DNA of 43,135 nucleotides from Bacteroidales bacterium (GTDB lineage: Bacteria > Bacteroidota > Bacteroidia > Bacteroidales > Muribaculaceae), in assembly GCA_021205635.1 (NCBI GenBank), contig JAJPXC010000054.1:1-43135 (forward strand), read 5' to 3'. The stretch's first letter is position 1, and the number at the start of each line of letters is the position of its first letter. The notes below the pieces were generated by a model. It had not been told where the DNA came from. It ran no database searches and saw only the letters and a list, made by a program, of their open reading frames with translations. Positions 7,392 to 15,757 of this stretch are shown here, piece by piece. A program made the position numbers and the translations under genes.

Positions 7392-9230
7392 ATGAGCGCT
7401 CCTTTGAGTAGAAGCAACGTACCCGCCGTGGAGTACCTTATCGAGAGGTACTTTAACGAGCGTGTGGTGCCTGTGATGGACTCCGAGCGCAAGGCTTTGC
7501 AGGAGGCGCAGTCCCGGCAGACCAAGAGTTTTGGCGAGAACGTGGGCGAGTTTATCCGCTCGATGGCGATGGCCAGCAACCCCGCCGCCGTTGACGATAC
7601 CGTCACGTATCTCCGTGCCACTGGCACCGGGGCTTGCGCCAAAACCGAGGAGGACTATGTGTGCTCCGTGCAATCCTCACTCGCCAGCGACCCGGCTATC
7701 TCCAATGACTTCTCGGCTTTGGCCGACCAATGGCGAGCGGCGGTGATAGCCGACGTGGGTCAGGAGCGTTACGAGGCTATCTCGCAGAGATTGGGTGCCG
7801 ACCTCGCCGTGGTCTATGTCAACCAGCGTCTCGACGACCTTATGCTCAACCGCATGGTCAAGGAGAAGATGCCGCAATCGTCGATGGACTACATCATACG
7901 CAAGGGAGCGGGCGACTCCATCTTCGGCTTGGGGCAGTCCTCGCTCCAGTCGCCGTTGGAAAAGGAAATTGCAAGGTTGGGTAACGAGGCTTACAACCCC
8001 ACCGGTGGAGAAAAACTCGCCGCGAGGGGCGTGAGCTTCGTGTCCGACATCGCCGCCATGGGAGGCGCAAGTTCGTGGGGACAATTGGGAGGCTATGCCG
8101 CTATGGAGTGCGTGGGTGCCGGCGTCGAGAAACAGTTTGCTTCCGACCAACCGACGCAACAGGGCTTGACAATGGAGCAAGCCGTTGGCCAGGCGTTGTA
8201 CGGCTCACAGACGGCAATCACCTCTTTCCGCAAACAAGCGCAAGGCATCCAGGCGTATAACAGCACCGAGGTTCAGGGTATAAACGCAGGTTTGAGCAAA
8301 CCACTACCTAACCTTGGTGCAGCCCCGGCCATCGCTGGGGCAACAGCGTTGGAGGAAACGATGCGTTCGGGAGTAAAGCCTCTATCTGAGGTGTTCCCGA
8401 CGGAGGATCCTATCGTGGCTTCAGTGAAAGCGAGAGCTGCAAGCAAAGCAAGCGAAGACAAGAAGGTGGAACAAAACGATCAGACCACGATGAGCAATCC
8501 AAAAGAAGAAGGCCGTGTCGCCACTGCAACCCAGGAGGAAGTCATGACAACGGTCGACGCAGATACTACGCAATCTTCAAAAGAGGTTGCGCAAGAGGGA
8601 ACTTCCCAATCAAAGAAAGAGATTGCCCAAGATGATGCTCCACAAAAGGAATTAGTCCAAGAACAGCCCACCAACGAGAACGGTTGGGGAGGCTTGCTGT
8701 CCTCTGTAGGATTAGGGTCACTTGGTGACATCGGCTCAAATTTGGGCTATGTGTTGGCGATGCTCCCCGACGTGTTGCTTGGGGCGTGGAGAGGCACAAA
8801 CAGCAATCTCACGTTCGGCAAGTCCCTGATGCCGTTGGCCTCGATAGTTGCCGGATGCTTCATCAAGAACCCGATAATGAAGATGCTGTTGCTCGGTATG
8901 GGTGGCTTGAACCTGTTCAACAAGGCTGGTGAGGACGCTTTGGGCAAGACCGCCAGCGGCAAGTACCGCCGCTACGATGACGAGCCACTGAATCCGAGAA
9001 TCACCAATCCCGCCATCAACGGCTCGCTGCTCGTGGCCAACATCGACAACGTGCCTTGCTCGATTTCGCTCCCCGCCACGGCGGTCGAAGCATACAACGA
9101 GGGCTCGCTGCCGTTGAACACGCTTGCCAACGCCGTCCTTGCCCAGCACGAACGCAACCAAGACGCCACCCGCCTTGCCTACAACAATCTCGACCAGCAA
9201 CGCTCGGCGCAAGCCATGCAGCTAAAATAG
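7392..9230 (+). CDS. Large membrane-associated element protein
   Basis: 612 residues beginning with ATG 6 bases after the previous stop. The N-terminal 240 residues look globular and helical. Residues about 335-430 are a low-complexity Glu/Gln/Lys/Thr-rich linker (for example KEVAQEGTSQSKKEIAQ). Residues about 475-510 contain hydrophobic segments (LMPLASIVAGCFIKN, MKMLLLGMGGL). No signal peptide or enzyme motif. The layout, soluble head plus linker plus membrane region, fits an anchoring component of a transfer system, but this is inference from context. Confidence 0.6.
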   Translation: MSAPLSRSNVPAVEYLIERYFNERVVPVMDSERKALQEAQSRQTKSFGENVGEFIRSMAMASNPAAVDDTVTYLRATGTGACAKTEEDYVCSVQSSLASDPAISNDFSALADQWRAAVIADVGQERYEAISQRLGADLAVVYVNQRLDDLMLNRMVKEKMPQSSMDYIIRKGAGDSIFGLGQSSLQSPLEKEIARLGNEAYNPTGGEKLAARGVSFVSDIAAMGGASSWGQLGGYAAMECVGAGVEKQFASDQPTQQGLTMEQAVGQALYGSQTAITSFRKQAQGIQAYNSTEVQGINAGLSKPLPNLGAAPAIAGATALEETMRSGVKPLSEVFPTEDPIVASVKARAASKASEDKKVEQNDQTTMSNPKEEGRVATATQEEVMTTVDADTTQSSKEVAQEGTSQSKKEIAQDDAPQKELVQEQPTNENGWGGLLSSVGLGSLGDIGSNLGYVLAMLPDVLLGAWRGTNSNLTFGKSLMPLASIVAGCFIKNPIMKMLLLGMGGLNLFNKAGEDALGKTASGKYRRYDDEPLNPRITNPAINGSLLVANIDNVPCSISLPATAVEAYNEGSLPLNTLANAVLAQHERNQDATRLAYNNLDQQRSAQAMQLK

Positions 9231-9248
9231 TCCCCTCGGGGCGTTACA

Positions 9249-9278
9249 GCGTTACGTCGTTATTGCGTTACGTCGTTA
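9249..9278 (+). repeat. 14-base direct repeat GCGTTACGTCGTTA
   Basis: Two exact copies at 9249-9262 and 9265-9278, preceded by a degenerate GCGTTACA and followed by CCGTTAATC. They lie in the 136-base gap between the 612- and 948-residue genes, just after a small CCCCTCGGGG hairpin at the stop codon. Unrelated in sequence to the A-rich repeats further down the same gap. Confidence 0.8.
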
Positions 9279-9336
9279 ATCCGTTAATCTGCAATACTTT
9301 AATCCTTTTCTCCTTACGTCCTTTAACATTATCAAC

Positions 9337-9366
9337 ACTGAAAACCAAAAACTGAAAACTGATAAC
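9337..9366 (+). repeat. A-rich CTGAAAAC repeat before a start codon
   Basis: ACTGAAAACC (9337-9346) and ACTGAAAACT (9351-9360) lead into GATAAC and the ATG at 9367. The CTGAAAACT core is identical to that in the tract before the gene at 952. No Shine-Dalgarno sequence is present. Confidence 0.7.
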
Positions 9367-12213
9367 ATGTCAACCGAAACAACTACAATCACAGAAAAAT
9401 CCCCTAAAACCGGTCCAGCCGAGAAGGCCGCCCAGTCACGCCAAATCGAGCTGTTAACCGACGCTTTGGCCAACGCCGCGCAAGACGGCACCTGGTTAAA
9501 CCCCTCTGGCAAGCAAGCTCCCAAGCTCAACAGTTCCACAATGAGCGTCAGCCCCTACAACGCGCTGATGATGGCACTGCACTCCGACCGCGGAGGTTTC
9601 AACTCCAACGTCTACGCCACGTTCAACGACGTGCGCAAGTCGGGGCAGTCGGTCCTCAAAGGCGAGCGCGGCGTGCCGTTCAACTTCTACCGCTGGGACA
9701 CCTACGTCAACCGCCACAACCCCTCCGACGTGATCTCCAAGGATGAGCGCAACGCACTCCCCGCCGACAAGCAGTCCCTCTACAAGGGCGTGCGCCAGCG
9801 CGAGGTGCGCACGATGTTCAACGTCGACCAGACCACAATCCAGTTCGCCGACAAGGACGGTTACGCAAAGATCATGGACACCGACGGCAAGCGAGACATA
9901 CAAGGCAACCTCGCCCAGCTTGACAAATACGCCGAGCAGCAGTTCGCCGCCAACCGCAAGGCGATCGACTCCAACCTCGTCAGAATCCGCCTCGCCACGT
10001 CGGGCATTCCCCATTACCATCCCGGCAACGACTCGGTGTATATCCCCGAGAAGGAGAAGTTCGCCGACTTCCAGAGCTACGCCCAGGAGACGATGCGCAA
10101 GGTGGTGCTGGCCACCGGCTCGTCGGAGCGACTTGCCCGCGAGGGTGCCGTGATGAAAGGCGACCGCACCCCCTCGGAGGACGCGGGTAAGAGGGAGGCG
10201 TTGATAGCCGAACTCGCCTCAGGCGTGAAGATGGTGGAGCTTGGTCTGCCAGCCCGCATCTCCGAAAAGAACCAGGATTTAATCCCTTATTGGGTGTCGG
10301 AGATCAAGAACAACCCCAAGATGATGGACGGCATCGAGAGCGACCTTAACAACGCCCTTGGCATGATAACCAAGGCCGAGAACGGAGCGAAGATCGAGAA
10401 AGCCTCCGCCGTAGTCAAGGAGCAGGCGCAGAGCTACGTCAAGAAACCGCAGGTGTCCCCCTCCGAAGCCCTTGTGCTCCAGGACATCCTCCGCTACGGC
10501 GGCATGAACATCGACCAGCGTAACTTCGGAAAGGATACCGAAAAAGCCGAAGCCGCCAAGAAAGAGTTCATGCAGAAATTTAACAATTTGGACTATTACG
10601 AGGGCCAGATGCTCTACGGTCTGCACATGACCAAGGCGCAGGAGGATCCCGAGCTGATTGACGTGGCGTGGACCAAAGCCACAGGCGAGGGCGCGCGCAT
10701 CTACGACAAATGCACCCAGTGGCTCCCCAATCCCGACGAGCAGAAAGGCTCCTACTTCATCGCCGACGAGTTGGACACCATCCCCGACCGCAAGAGCTGC
10801 GAGTTCGCCGTTGTCGTTGACGGCAAGAACGGCATCGTGGATGTCATCCTCCCCGAGAACGCCCGCTCGGGTGGCGACGTGGTGATGCCCAACGGCGACC
10901 GCCGCAACTTCTGGCTCAGTCCCGACGAGGTGATGAGCGCAGCGGAGCGCAAGGAGCAGAACGCCCAGGTGGTGTGGCTCAACTCCCCCGGCATCAACAA
11001 GCCCAAGATCCAGTCCGCTCTGCGTGACGGAGGTGCCAACTACGTGCGTTTCTTCAACAAGGCGGGATTGCTCCGTTACCGTCCCGATGACGCCTATTTC
11101 AAGGACAAGCAGGTCTACTCGGCCAAGATGGATGGAAAGGACATCAAGGTGGTGAGCCGTTTCGACGTGCAGGACGCCGTTCGCCGCGCCACCGAGACCA
11201 CCTTCTCCCGCATCTCGATGCTCAAGACCGACGACGGCAAGTGGGCGATGCTCATCAAGCCTGAGGGGAAGGATTCTTTCGCCATGATTCCCGACGCCGC
11301 CGACACCAACCGCTACTTCGCGGCCATCAAAATGCAGAGCGATGAAGCCACCGAGGTGCGTCAGGAGTTGGCACAGAAGTATTTCAACCTCGCCAATGCC
11401 CACCCCGAGCTCAAAACCAATCTGTTCTACGACCAGCCCTCGGCCGAGGTCAAGGACAAGCTCGACCGCGTGCAGATTTTCCGCACCCGCGACGATAAAA
11501 TCATGATTGTGGGCACAATCGACGGCCAACGCCAACCGCCCCGCGAGATCACCAAGGAACAATGGCAAAGACTTTGGGTATGCGACAATGTTATAGACTA
11601 CAAAAACGCCCTCGCGGCCCAGGTTTACGCTGACCAGCTTGGTCTCGCCGCCAAGGAGGCTATCGTGGCCGAACCCGCCGCCGAGATGGCTGTTAAAGAA
11701 GAGGTGAAAGAGGCTGTCGTCGCCGAGCAATCCCAAAAGGACAAGCAGCTGCTTGAAACCGAGAAAAAAACCGAGGCCGACAAGAAAGCTGAAGCCGAGG
11801 CCAAAGCCAAGGAGGAGGCCGCCAAGGCTGCCAAGGAGGAAAAGGCCAAGGAGGAGAAAGCCAAACAGAATGCCCGCGACGCCACGCGCTCGGCTGTAAA
11901 CGCGATAATCACCGTCGCCATGCTCCAGCGTTACGCGCAGATGAAGGAGAAGCATCCCGACGCGGTGATGCTGTTCCGCCAGGGCAAGCAGTATGTGGCG
12001 TTGCGTGACGATGTGGCGAAGGTGTCCTCGGTTTTGGCCCTTAACGAGGGTATGGCGAAAGTCGGCGGTCGCCGCGAGGCTTTCGTGGCGTTTCCCCATC
12101 AGGATCTTGACGGCTATATCCCCAAGATGGTCAACGCCGGACTGCGAGTGGCCATCGTCGAGGAGTTGGCCCAGGACAAATCCCAGCAGCAACCCGTAAC
12201 CCGCAGCCGATGA
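9367..12213 (+). CDS. ArdC-N-like / MutS-domain-I-like fusion protein
   Basis: 948 residues. Residues about 35-165 resemble the ssDNA-binding N-terminal domain of ArdC antirestriction proteins (SVSPYNALMMALHS, VYATFNDVRKSG, GVPFNFYRW). No HExxH zincin motif follows. The middle has no recognised domain. Residues about 775-845 are a Lys/Glu/Ala-rich coiled coil. Residues about 856-935 closely follow the pattern of MutS domain I, which enters the mismatch duplex: YAQMKEKHPDAVMLFRQGKQ, then FPHQDLDGYIPKMVNAGLRV and AIVEEL. The Phe of the mismatch-reading FxE motif is not preserved. The protein probably handles DNA during or after transfer. It overlaps the next gene by 4 bases. Confidence 0.7.
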   Translation: MSTETTTITEKSPKTGPAEKAAQSRQIELLTDALANAAQDGTWLNPSGKQAPKLNSSTMSVSPYNALMMALHSDRGGFNSNVYATFNDVRKSGQSVLKGERGVPFNFYRWDTYVNRHNPSDVISKDERNALPADKQSLYKGVRQREVRTMFNVDQTTIQFADKDGYAKIMDTDGKRDIQGNLAQLDKYAEQQFAANRKAIDSNLVRIRLATSGIPHYHPGNDSVYIPEKEKFADFQSYAQETMRKVVLATGSSERLAREGAVMKGDRTPSEDAGKREALIAELASGVKMVELGLPARISEKNQDLIPYWVSEIKNNPKMMDGIESDLNNALGMITKAENGAKIEKASAVVKEQAQSYVKKPQVSPSEALVLQDILRYGGMNIDQRNFGKDTEKAEAAKKEFMQKFNNLDYYEGQMLYGLHMTKAQEDPELIDVAWTKATGEGARIYDKCTQWLPNPDEQKGSYFIADELDTIPDRKSCEFAVVVDGKNGIVDVILPENARSGGDVVMPNGDRRNFWLSPDEVMSAAERKEQNAQVVWLNSPGINKPKIQSALRDGGANYVRFFNKAGLLRYRPDDAYFKDKQVYSAKMDGKDIKVVSRFDVQDAVRRATETTFSRISMLKTDDGKWAMLIKPEGKDSFAMIPDAADTNRYFAAIKMQSDEATEVRQELAQKYFNLANAHPELKTNLFYDQPSAEVKDKLDRVQIFRTRDDKIMIVGTIDGQRQPPREITKEQWQRLWVCDNVIDYKNALAAQVYADQLGLAAKEAIVAEPAAEMAVKEEVKEAVVAEQSQKDKQLLETEKKTEADKKAEAEAKAKEEAAKAAKEEKAKEEKAKQNARDATRSAVNAIITVAMLQRYAQMKEKHPDAVMLFRQGKQYVALRDDVAKVSSVLALNEGMAKVGGRREAFVAFPHQDLDGYIPKMVNAGLRVAIVEELAQDKSQQQPVTRSR

Positions 12214-13223
12214 GCCTACAGAGCGATTATTGCGACCGCTATGCGGAGTACGCCATGAAGCAGATGCGGCTCTATGGCATACCCGCGTCGGTCACGCTCG
12301 CCCAGGGCATGCTCGAAAGCGGCACCGGTACAAGCAAGTTGGCCCGCAACGGCAACAACCATTTCGGCATCAAGGCTACAAAGGCCTGGCTCGACGCAGG
12401 AGGGGCTTACGGTTGTCACACCGACGACAAGCCCAACGAGAAGTTCCGCTACTACTCGTCGGTGGCCGACAGCTACGAGGACCACTCGAAATTCCTGAAG
12501 GAGAACAGCCGCTACGCCAAATGCTTCGACCTGCGCGCCGATGATTACACCGGCTGGGCGCGGGGCTTGCAGAAAGCGGGCTACGCCACCGACCCCAACT
12601 ACGCCAAGTCGCTTGTGGCTATGATCGAGAAATACGACCTCGCCAAATACGACAAGATGGTGATGCAAGGGGAATATGTCGGCCCGAGCCAAACAGAGGG
12701 TCAAACCGAGGGTTCCTCGCAGGACAAGAAGGCGAAAGTTGACCTCACGCAATCCCCCGACACGTGGCTCCATCAGATATTCTCGTCCTCCAACAAGGAC
12801 GGTGAGTCGGAATCCCAATCCGAGGGCTACGGAGGCGACCCGATAATGGAACTTGTGATGGGGTTGTTCACCTCGCTTATGCTCTTGGCGACGCAGCTCG
12901 ACAACAAGCAACAGGCGGCGGAGCAGGTGAACGCCACCAAGTCGGTGGATTTGTCCCCGCTCACCCCCTCGTTCCGTGACTGCCAACTCCGAATGCAAGG
13001 CGACAAGGCGACGCTCACCGTCAACGGCTCGGCGCAGAAGCAGCTCACTCCCGCGGAGCTGCAACGGCTGTCTCAGACCGTCAACGACCCGAATCTCACC
13101 GACGAGCAGAAACGCTCGTTGGTGGGTTCGATGGACACCTCGATGATGGCTCCGCAACTGGCCCAGGCCAATTACGAGCGCATCTCGGCCGAGCAGTCAC
13201 AATCCCAATACCTGCGCCGATGA
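12210..13223 (+). CDS. Glucosaminidase-family peptidoglycan hydrolase
   Basis: 337 residues starting at the ATGA overlap. Residues about 5-155 match the N-acetylglucosaminidase/LYZ2 fold: IPASVTLAQGMLESGTGTSK contains the conserved catalytic Glu, followed by NNHFGIKA, FRYYSSVADSYEDHSKFL and GLQKAGYATDPNYAKSL. The rest is a Ser/Gln/Glu-rich linker, a hydrophobic stretch near residues 213-232 (MELVMGLFTSLMLLATQL) and a Gln-rich tail. There is no signal peptide. In conjugation such enzymes open the peptidoglycan for the transfer channel; on phages they lyse. The 36-residue membrane peptide that overlaps its end is a plausible partner. Confidence 0.85.
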   Translation: MSLQSDYCDRYAEYAMKQMRLYGIPASVTLAQGMLESGTGTSKLARNGNNHFGIKATKAWLDAGGAYGCHTDDKPNEKFRYYSSVADSYEDHSKFLKENSRYAKCFDLRADDYTGWARGLQKAGYATDPNYAKSLVAMIEKYDLAKYDKMVMQGEYVGPSQTEGQTEGSSQDKKAKVDLTQSPDTWLHQIFSSSNKDGESESQSEGYGGDPIMELVMGLFTSLMLLATQLDNKQQAAEQVNATKSVDLSPLTPSFRDCQLRMQGDKATLTVNGSAQKQLTPAELQRLSQTVNDPNLTDEQKRSLVGSMDTSMMAPQLAQANYERISAEQSQSQYLRR

Positions 13224-13330
13224 AAGACGTTGCAATGTTCGCTGCCATCGGCATCATCCTCTCCATCATTTACACTGGCGTGGTGGCTTTATTCCTTTTC
13301 GAGTTCATCGCCGCCCGCTTCCGCGATTAA
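13220..13330 (+). CDS. 36-residue single-pass membrane peptide
   Basis: Starts at the ATG overlapping the glucosaminidase stop (ATGA). The peptide starts MKDVAM and consists mostly of one hydrophobic helix (IGIILSIIYTGVVALFLFEF) with a basic tail AARFRD. The overlap, clean hydrophobic pattern and in-frame TAA support a real gene. It could be a holin-like export helper or an anchor for the hydrolase, but holins usually have more segments. Function is unproven. Confidence 0.6.
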   Translation: MKDVAMFAAIGIILSIIYTGVVALFLFEFIAARFRD

Positions 13331-13334
13331 TCAG

Positions 13335-13407
13335 TGGCCCCCAACCCCCCGAAACGGGGCCTTCCATCCGGATGGCTACATCCCCCGTCTCGGGGGCTTG
13401 GGGGCCA
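13335..13407. repeat. Long GC-rich inverted repeat with inner palindrome
   Basis: Arms 13335-13359 and 13383-13407 are 25 bases each and complementary at 23 positions. The 23-base loop contains the perfect 12-base palindrome CCATCCGGATGG (13364-13375). The element sits 4 bases after the stop of the 36-residue gene and 28 bases before the OB-fold gene, with no T-run after it, so it is not a classic intrinsic terminator. It may be a strong RNA structure, a protein-binding cruciform, or a single-strand origin or transfer-related site. Confidence 0.85.
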
Positions 13408-13435
13408 ATCTATAAACTTAAAAACTTAGTAATCC

Positions 13436-14059
13436 ATGCTAAAAGCTAATGTAACCATAACCGGCACCGTCGCGAAACCCGCCTCAGTGCTTACCACTCA
13501 CGACGGCAAGAAGTTCGTCGTGCTATATGTGACCTTCCCCGTCCCCGGCTCGCGCCAAGACCAGGAGGGCAAGACCGTCCAAGCCCGCGTGTCGTTCGAC
13601 GGCGACGAGGCTATGGCCGCGAAATTCACTCCCAATATGCGTGTCAAGGCAATTGGCACGCTGGAGTTTAAGAAACGCGGTGACACAATCTTCTACAACC
13701 TCGACTGCGAGAGTTGCCCTGTGGCCGTTCTCGCCGACGAGACCGACGGCATAGACGGCACACTCACGTTCCGTGTCACCGTCGGCTCCAAAGGTGCCAC
13801 CGAGCGCCAAACCAAGAAAGGCGACCCCATGCTGATGTTCTCGGCGTTCTCGGCCGAGAAATTGAAAGACGATTCTTTTGAGTACATCTGGCTCAACTGC
13901 ATCGGTTTCGACATGGCCAAGCCCGCTTGGCTCCAGCCCAAGGTGCGTGTCGAGGGCAACGGCAAACTCGTCCTCGACGTTTACAACGGCAACGTCAACA
14001 TCGGTTGTCGCCTCACCGAGTTGAAACAATACATCAAGCCCGACTACTATGGCCAGTGA
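13436..14059 (+). CDS. Double OB-fold, SSB-like protein
   Basis: 207 residues that appear to consist of two beta-rich halves (about 1-95 and 105-200). The first half has an SSB-like layout: MLKANVTITGTVAKPASV, then KKFVVLYVTFPV, then MRVKAIGTLEFKKRGDTIFY. The second has FRVTVGSKGATERQTKKGDP, FEYIWLNCIGF and VRVEGNGKLVLDV. The pattern of single-strand binding OB folds is recognisable but the proteins lack the acidic SSB tail. Its position directly before ardC, in an element with an ArdC-N fusion, suggests protection of incoming single-stranded DNA. The 3' end overlaps ardC by 11 bases. Confidence 0.6.
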   Translation: MLKANVTITGTVAKPASVLTTHDGKKFVVLYVTFPVPGSRQDQEGKTVQARVSFDGDEAMAAKFTPNMRVKAIGTLEFKKRGDTIFYNLDCESCPVAVLADETDGIDGTLTFRVTVGSKGATERQTKKGDPMLMFSAFSAEKLKDDSFEYIWLNCIGFDMAKPAWLQPKVRVEGNGKLVLDVYNGNVNIGCRLTELKQYIKPDYYGQ

Positions 14060-15314
14060 TTACAAATCAGCGGAAGACCGCGCGCTGGAGAAATTCGCCG
14101 ACATGATGGTGGAAAAGATTCAGGAGATGAAAGAGAGCAACTGGCAGAAACCGTGGTTCACCGATGGCGCGAAATGGCCCCGCAACCTGTCGGGGCGCGA
14201 GTACAACGGTAGCAACGCCCTTGTCCTGTTGCTGCACTGCCAAAAGAACGGCTACCAAGTGCCCATCTTCGCCACATTCAACCGTGTGATGGGCCTGAAT
14301 TTCGACGCCAACAAGCAGCCTTTGAGGGACAAGGATGGTAAGAAACTGCCCATTGTCACTGTCAACAAGGGGGAGAAATCCATGCCGATTTTCCTCACAA
14401 GCCACACTTGCGTCGACAAGGAGACAAAAGAGAAAATCCCATACGATGACTATAAAAAGCTCTCGGCGGAGGAAAAGAAACGCTACGTTGTCTACCCCAA
14501 GACCAACGTCTACAACGTGTTCAATGTCGCCGCCCAGACCAACCTCGCCGAGGCACGTCCCGAGATGTATGCCAAGCTAATCGAGGGCAACAAGTCAGCC
14601 CGTGAGGCCAACCTCGGCGAGGGCCAGACCTTCCTCCCCCTCGACGCGATGATCAACCACGACCTCTGGGTTTGCCCCATCAAGCCCACATACGGCGACG
14701 AAGCCTACTATTCCATCTCTAAAAATCTGATAGTCATCCCTTTGGCCAGCCAGTTCAAGGATTATCAATCGTTCTGTAATAACGTATTTCATGAGCAAAT
14801 CCACAGTACCGGAGCAGCGTCGAGATTGAATCGTTTTAAAGACGGAACTTCCTTTGGATCAGCATCTTACGGAGCAGAAGAATTGCGTGCCGAGCTTGGA
14901 GCGGCTTTGACATCGAGCCGTTATGGAATGACCAAGCATATCAAGACCGACAGCGTGGCCTATATCAAGTCGTGGCTCGACCATCTCCAAGAGGATCCCA
15001 AGTTTTTGAAGACCGTTCTCAACGATGTCAAAAAGGCCACCGGCATGTTGACCGACCAAATCGACCGTGTTCAAGACCGCCTACAGGCGATGAAAGATGC
15101 GGGTATCGAATACAAAGCCGGAGGGGAGATTGACGCGACCAAAGCCGCCGACCGCGAGCAAACGTTACCCTTCGACCCTCGCGCCCCGCTCTCCGACCTT
15201 CGTCCCAGCGCCGATGCCGTCGACCCCATCCTCAATCCCCAACTCGCCGAAGCCCCCTTCAAATCCTCCACCAAAGAGGAAGTCATCGCCGCCAAATCCA
15301 CCCTCCACCGCTAA
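14049..15314 (+). CDS. ardC: ArdC-family antirestriction protein
   Basis: 421 residues. The N-terminal part (residues about 8-150: MMVEKIQEMKESNWQKPWF, RNLSGREYNGSNALVLLLHC, VYNVFNVAAQTNLAE) is the ArdC ssDNA-binding domain (DUF1738). The second half is the zincin-like metallopeptidase domain with HEQIHSTG near residues 247-254 (HExxH) and a downstream Glu in EELRAELGAA. ArdC proteins bind single-stranded DNA and protect entering element DNA from restriction. Base use around 14770-14880 is visibly less GC-rich than the flanks, perhaps a recombined patch. It is the last gene of the backbone block, before a terminator and the type I restriction operon. Confidence 0.9.
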   Translation: MASDYKSAEDRALEKFADMMVEKIQEMKESNWQKPWFTDGAKWPRNLSGREYNGSNALVLLLHCQKNGYQVPIFATFNRVMGLNFDANKQPLRDKDGKKLPIVTVNKGEKSMPIFLTSHTCVDKETKEKIPYDDYKKLSAEEKKRYVVYPKTNVYNVFNVAAQTNLAEARPEMYAKLIEGNKSAREANLGEGQTFLPLDAMINHDLWVCPIKPTYGDEAYYSISKNLIVIPLASQFKDYQSFCNNVFHEQIHSTGAASRLNRFKDGTSFGSASYGAEELRAELGAALTSSRYGMTKHIKTDSVAYIKSWLDHLQEDPKFLKTVLNDVKKATGMLTDQIDRVQDRLQAMKDAGIEYKAGGEIDATKAADREQTLPFDPRAPLSDLRPSADAVDPILNPQLAEAPFKSSTKEEVIAAKSTLHR

Positions 15315-15332
15315 GGATTATACCCAATCTAA

Positions 15333-15376
15333 ATAACTCCCTCCATGCCTTCCTTCGGATCGGGGGAGCTATTTTT
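15333..15376 (+). terminator. Intrinsic terminator after ardC
   Basis: ATAACTCCC (15333-15341) pairs with GGGAGCTAT (15364-15372) with one mismatch, and is followed by a short T run (TTTTT, 15372-15376). It lies 19 bases after the ardC stop and separates the element backbone from the restriction operon. Confidence 0.7.
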
Positions 15377-15395
15377 GACATTATTTAACGGTAGC

Positions 15396-15414
15396 TGTGC
15401 CAATTATTGGCACA
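15396..15414. promoter_or_regulatory. Operator-like palindrome TGTGCCAA-TTA-TTGGCACA
   Basis: Perfect 8-base arms with a 3-base spacer (15396-15403, 15407-15414), located between the terminator and the small gene at 15439. The size and symmetry fit a binding site for a dimeric regulator. No obvious regulator gene is adjacent. Confidence 0.5.
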
Positions 15415-15438
15415 GGATGGCTATTATATTCGCGTGTT

Positions 15439-15690
15439 ATGTTTTGGTTTTGGCTACATAGAAAGGACGACACATTGAGTTTTGCCCGCCTGCGGGTGAA
15501 GCGTGCCGAGCGGTATTTGAATGAGTTGATTGACGATTTCGAGCGCAAGAAACCCTCCCTTACTACTCAGCAAATCACCACGCTACAAGCTGAACTCGAC
15601 CAAATGCGCTCAGATCTCGTCGATATGCGAGCCAGCATAAGTCTCGACAATGAAGCATCGATGCCGACTAAGGCATTGTTTTTCCGTTGA
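15439..15690 (+). CDS. Small protein with N-terminal hydrophobic segment and coiled coil
   Basis: 83 residues from the ATG at 15439 (MFWFWLHRKDD); an alternative non-ATG start at 15397 would add 14 residues. The start is aromatic and hydrophobic but short. The rest is a basic then heptad-like helix (RVKRAERYLNELIDDFERKK, LQAELDQMRSDLVDMRASI). No known domain. It precedes hsdM and its last codons overlap the -33 element of the hsd promoter. It could be an unrelated remnant or a small regulator of the operon; nothing decides this. Confidence 0.5.
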   Translation: MFWFWLHRKDDTLSFARLRVKRAERYLNELIDDFERKKPSLTTQQITTLQAELDQMRSDLVDMRASISLDNEASMPTKALFFR

Positions 15691-15705
15691 AAAGTTTTAC
15701 CTTTG
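15676..15705 (+). promoter_or_regulatory. Bacteroidales-type promoter of the hsd operon
   Basis: TTG at 15676-15678, then 19 bases, then TACCTTTG at 15698-15705, matching the Bacteroidales consensus TTTG-N19-21-TAnnTTTG. Transcription would start about 15711-15713, leaving a leader of about 45 bases before the hsdM ATG at 15758. Confidence 0.75.
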
Positions 15706-15757
15706 CATATAGAAGAATTATCATTCACGTTAAATCCCAACATTCCCTATATATGCC

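Noticed and set aside
10279..12192. 637-codon open frame on the minus strand
   Set aside because: It is the antisense shadow of the 948-residue gene. Its Leu/Gly/His/Val-rich translation is typical of the complement of a GC-rich gene and has no domain.
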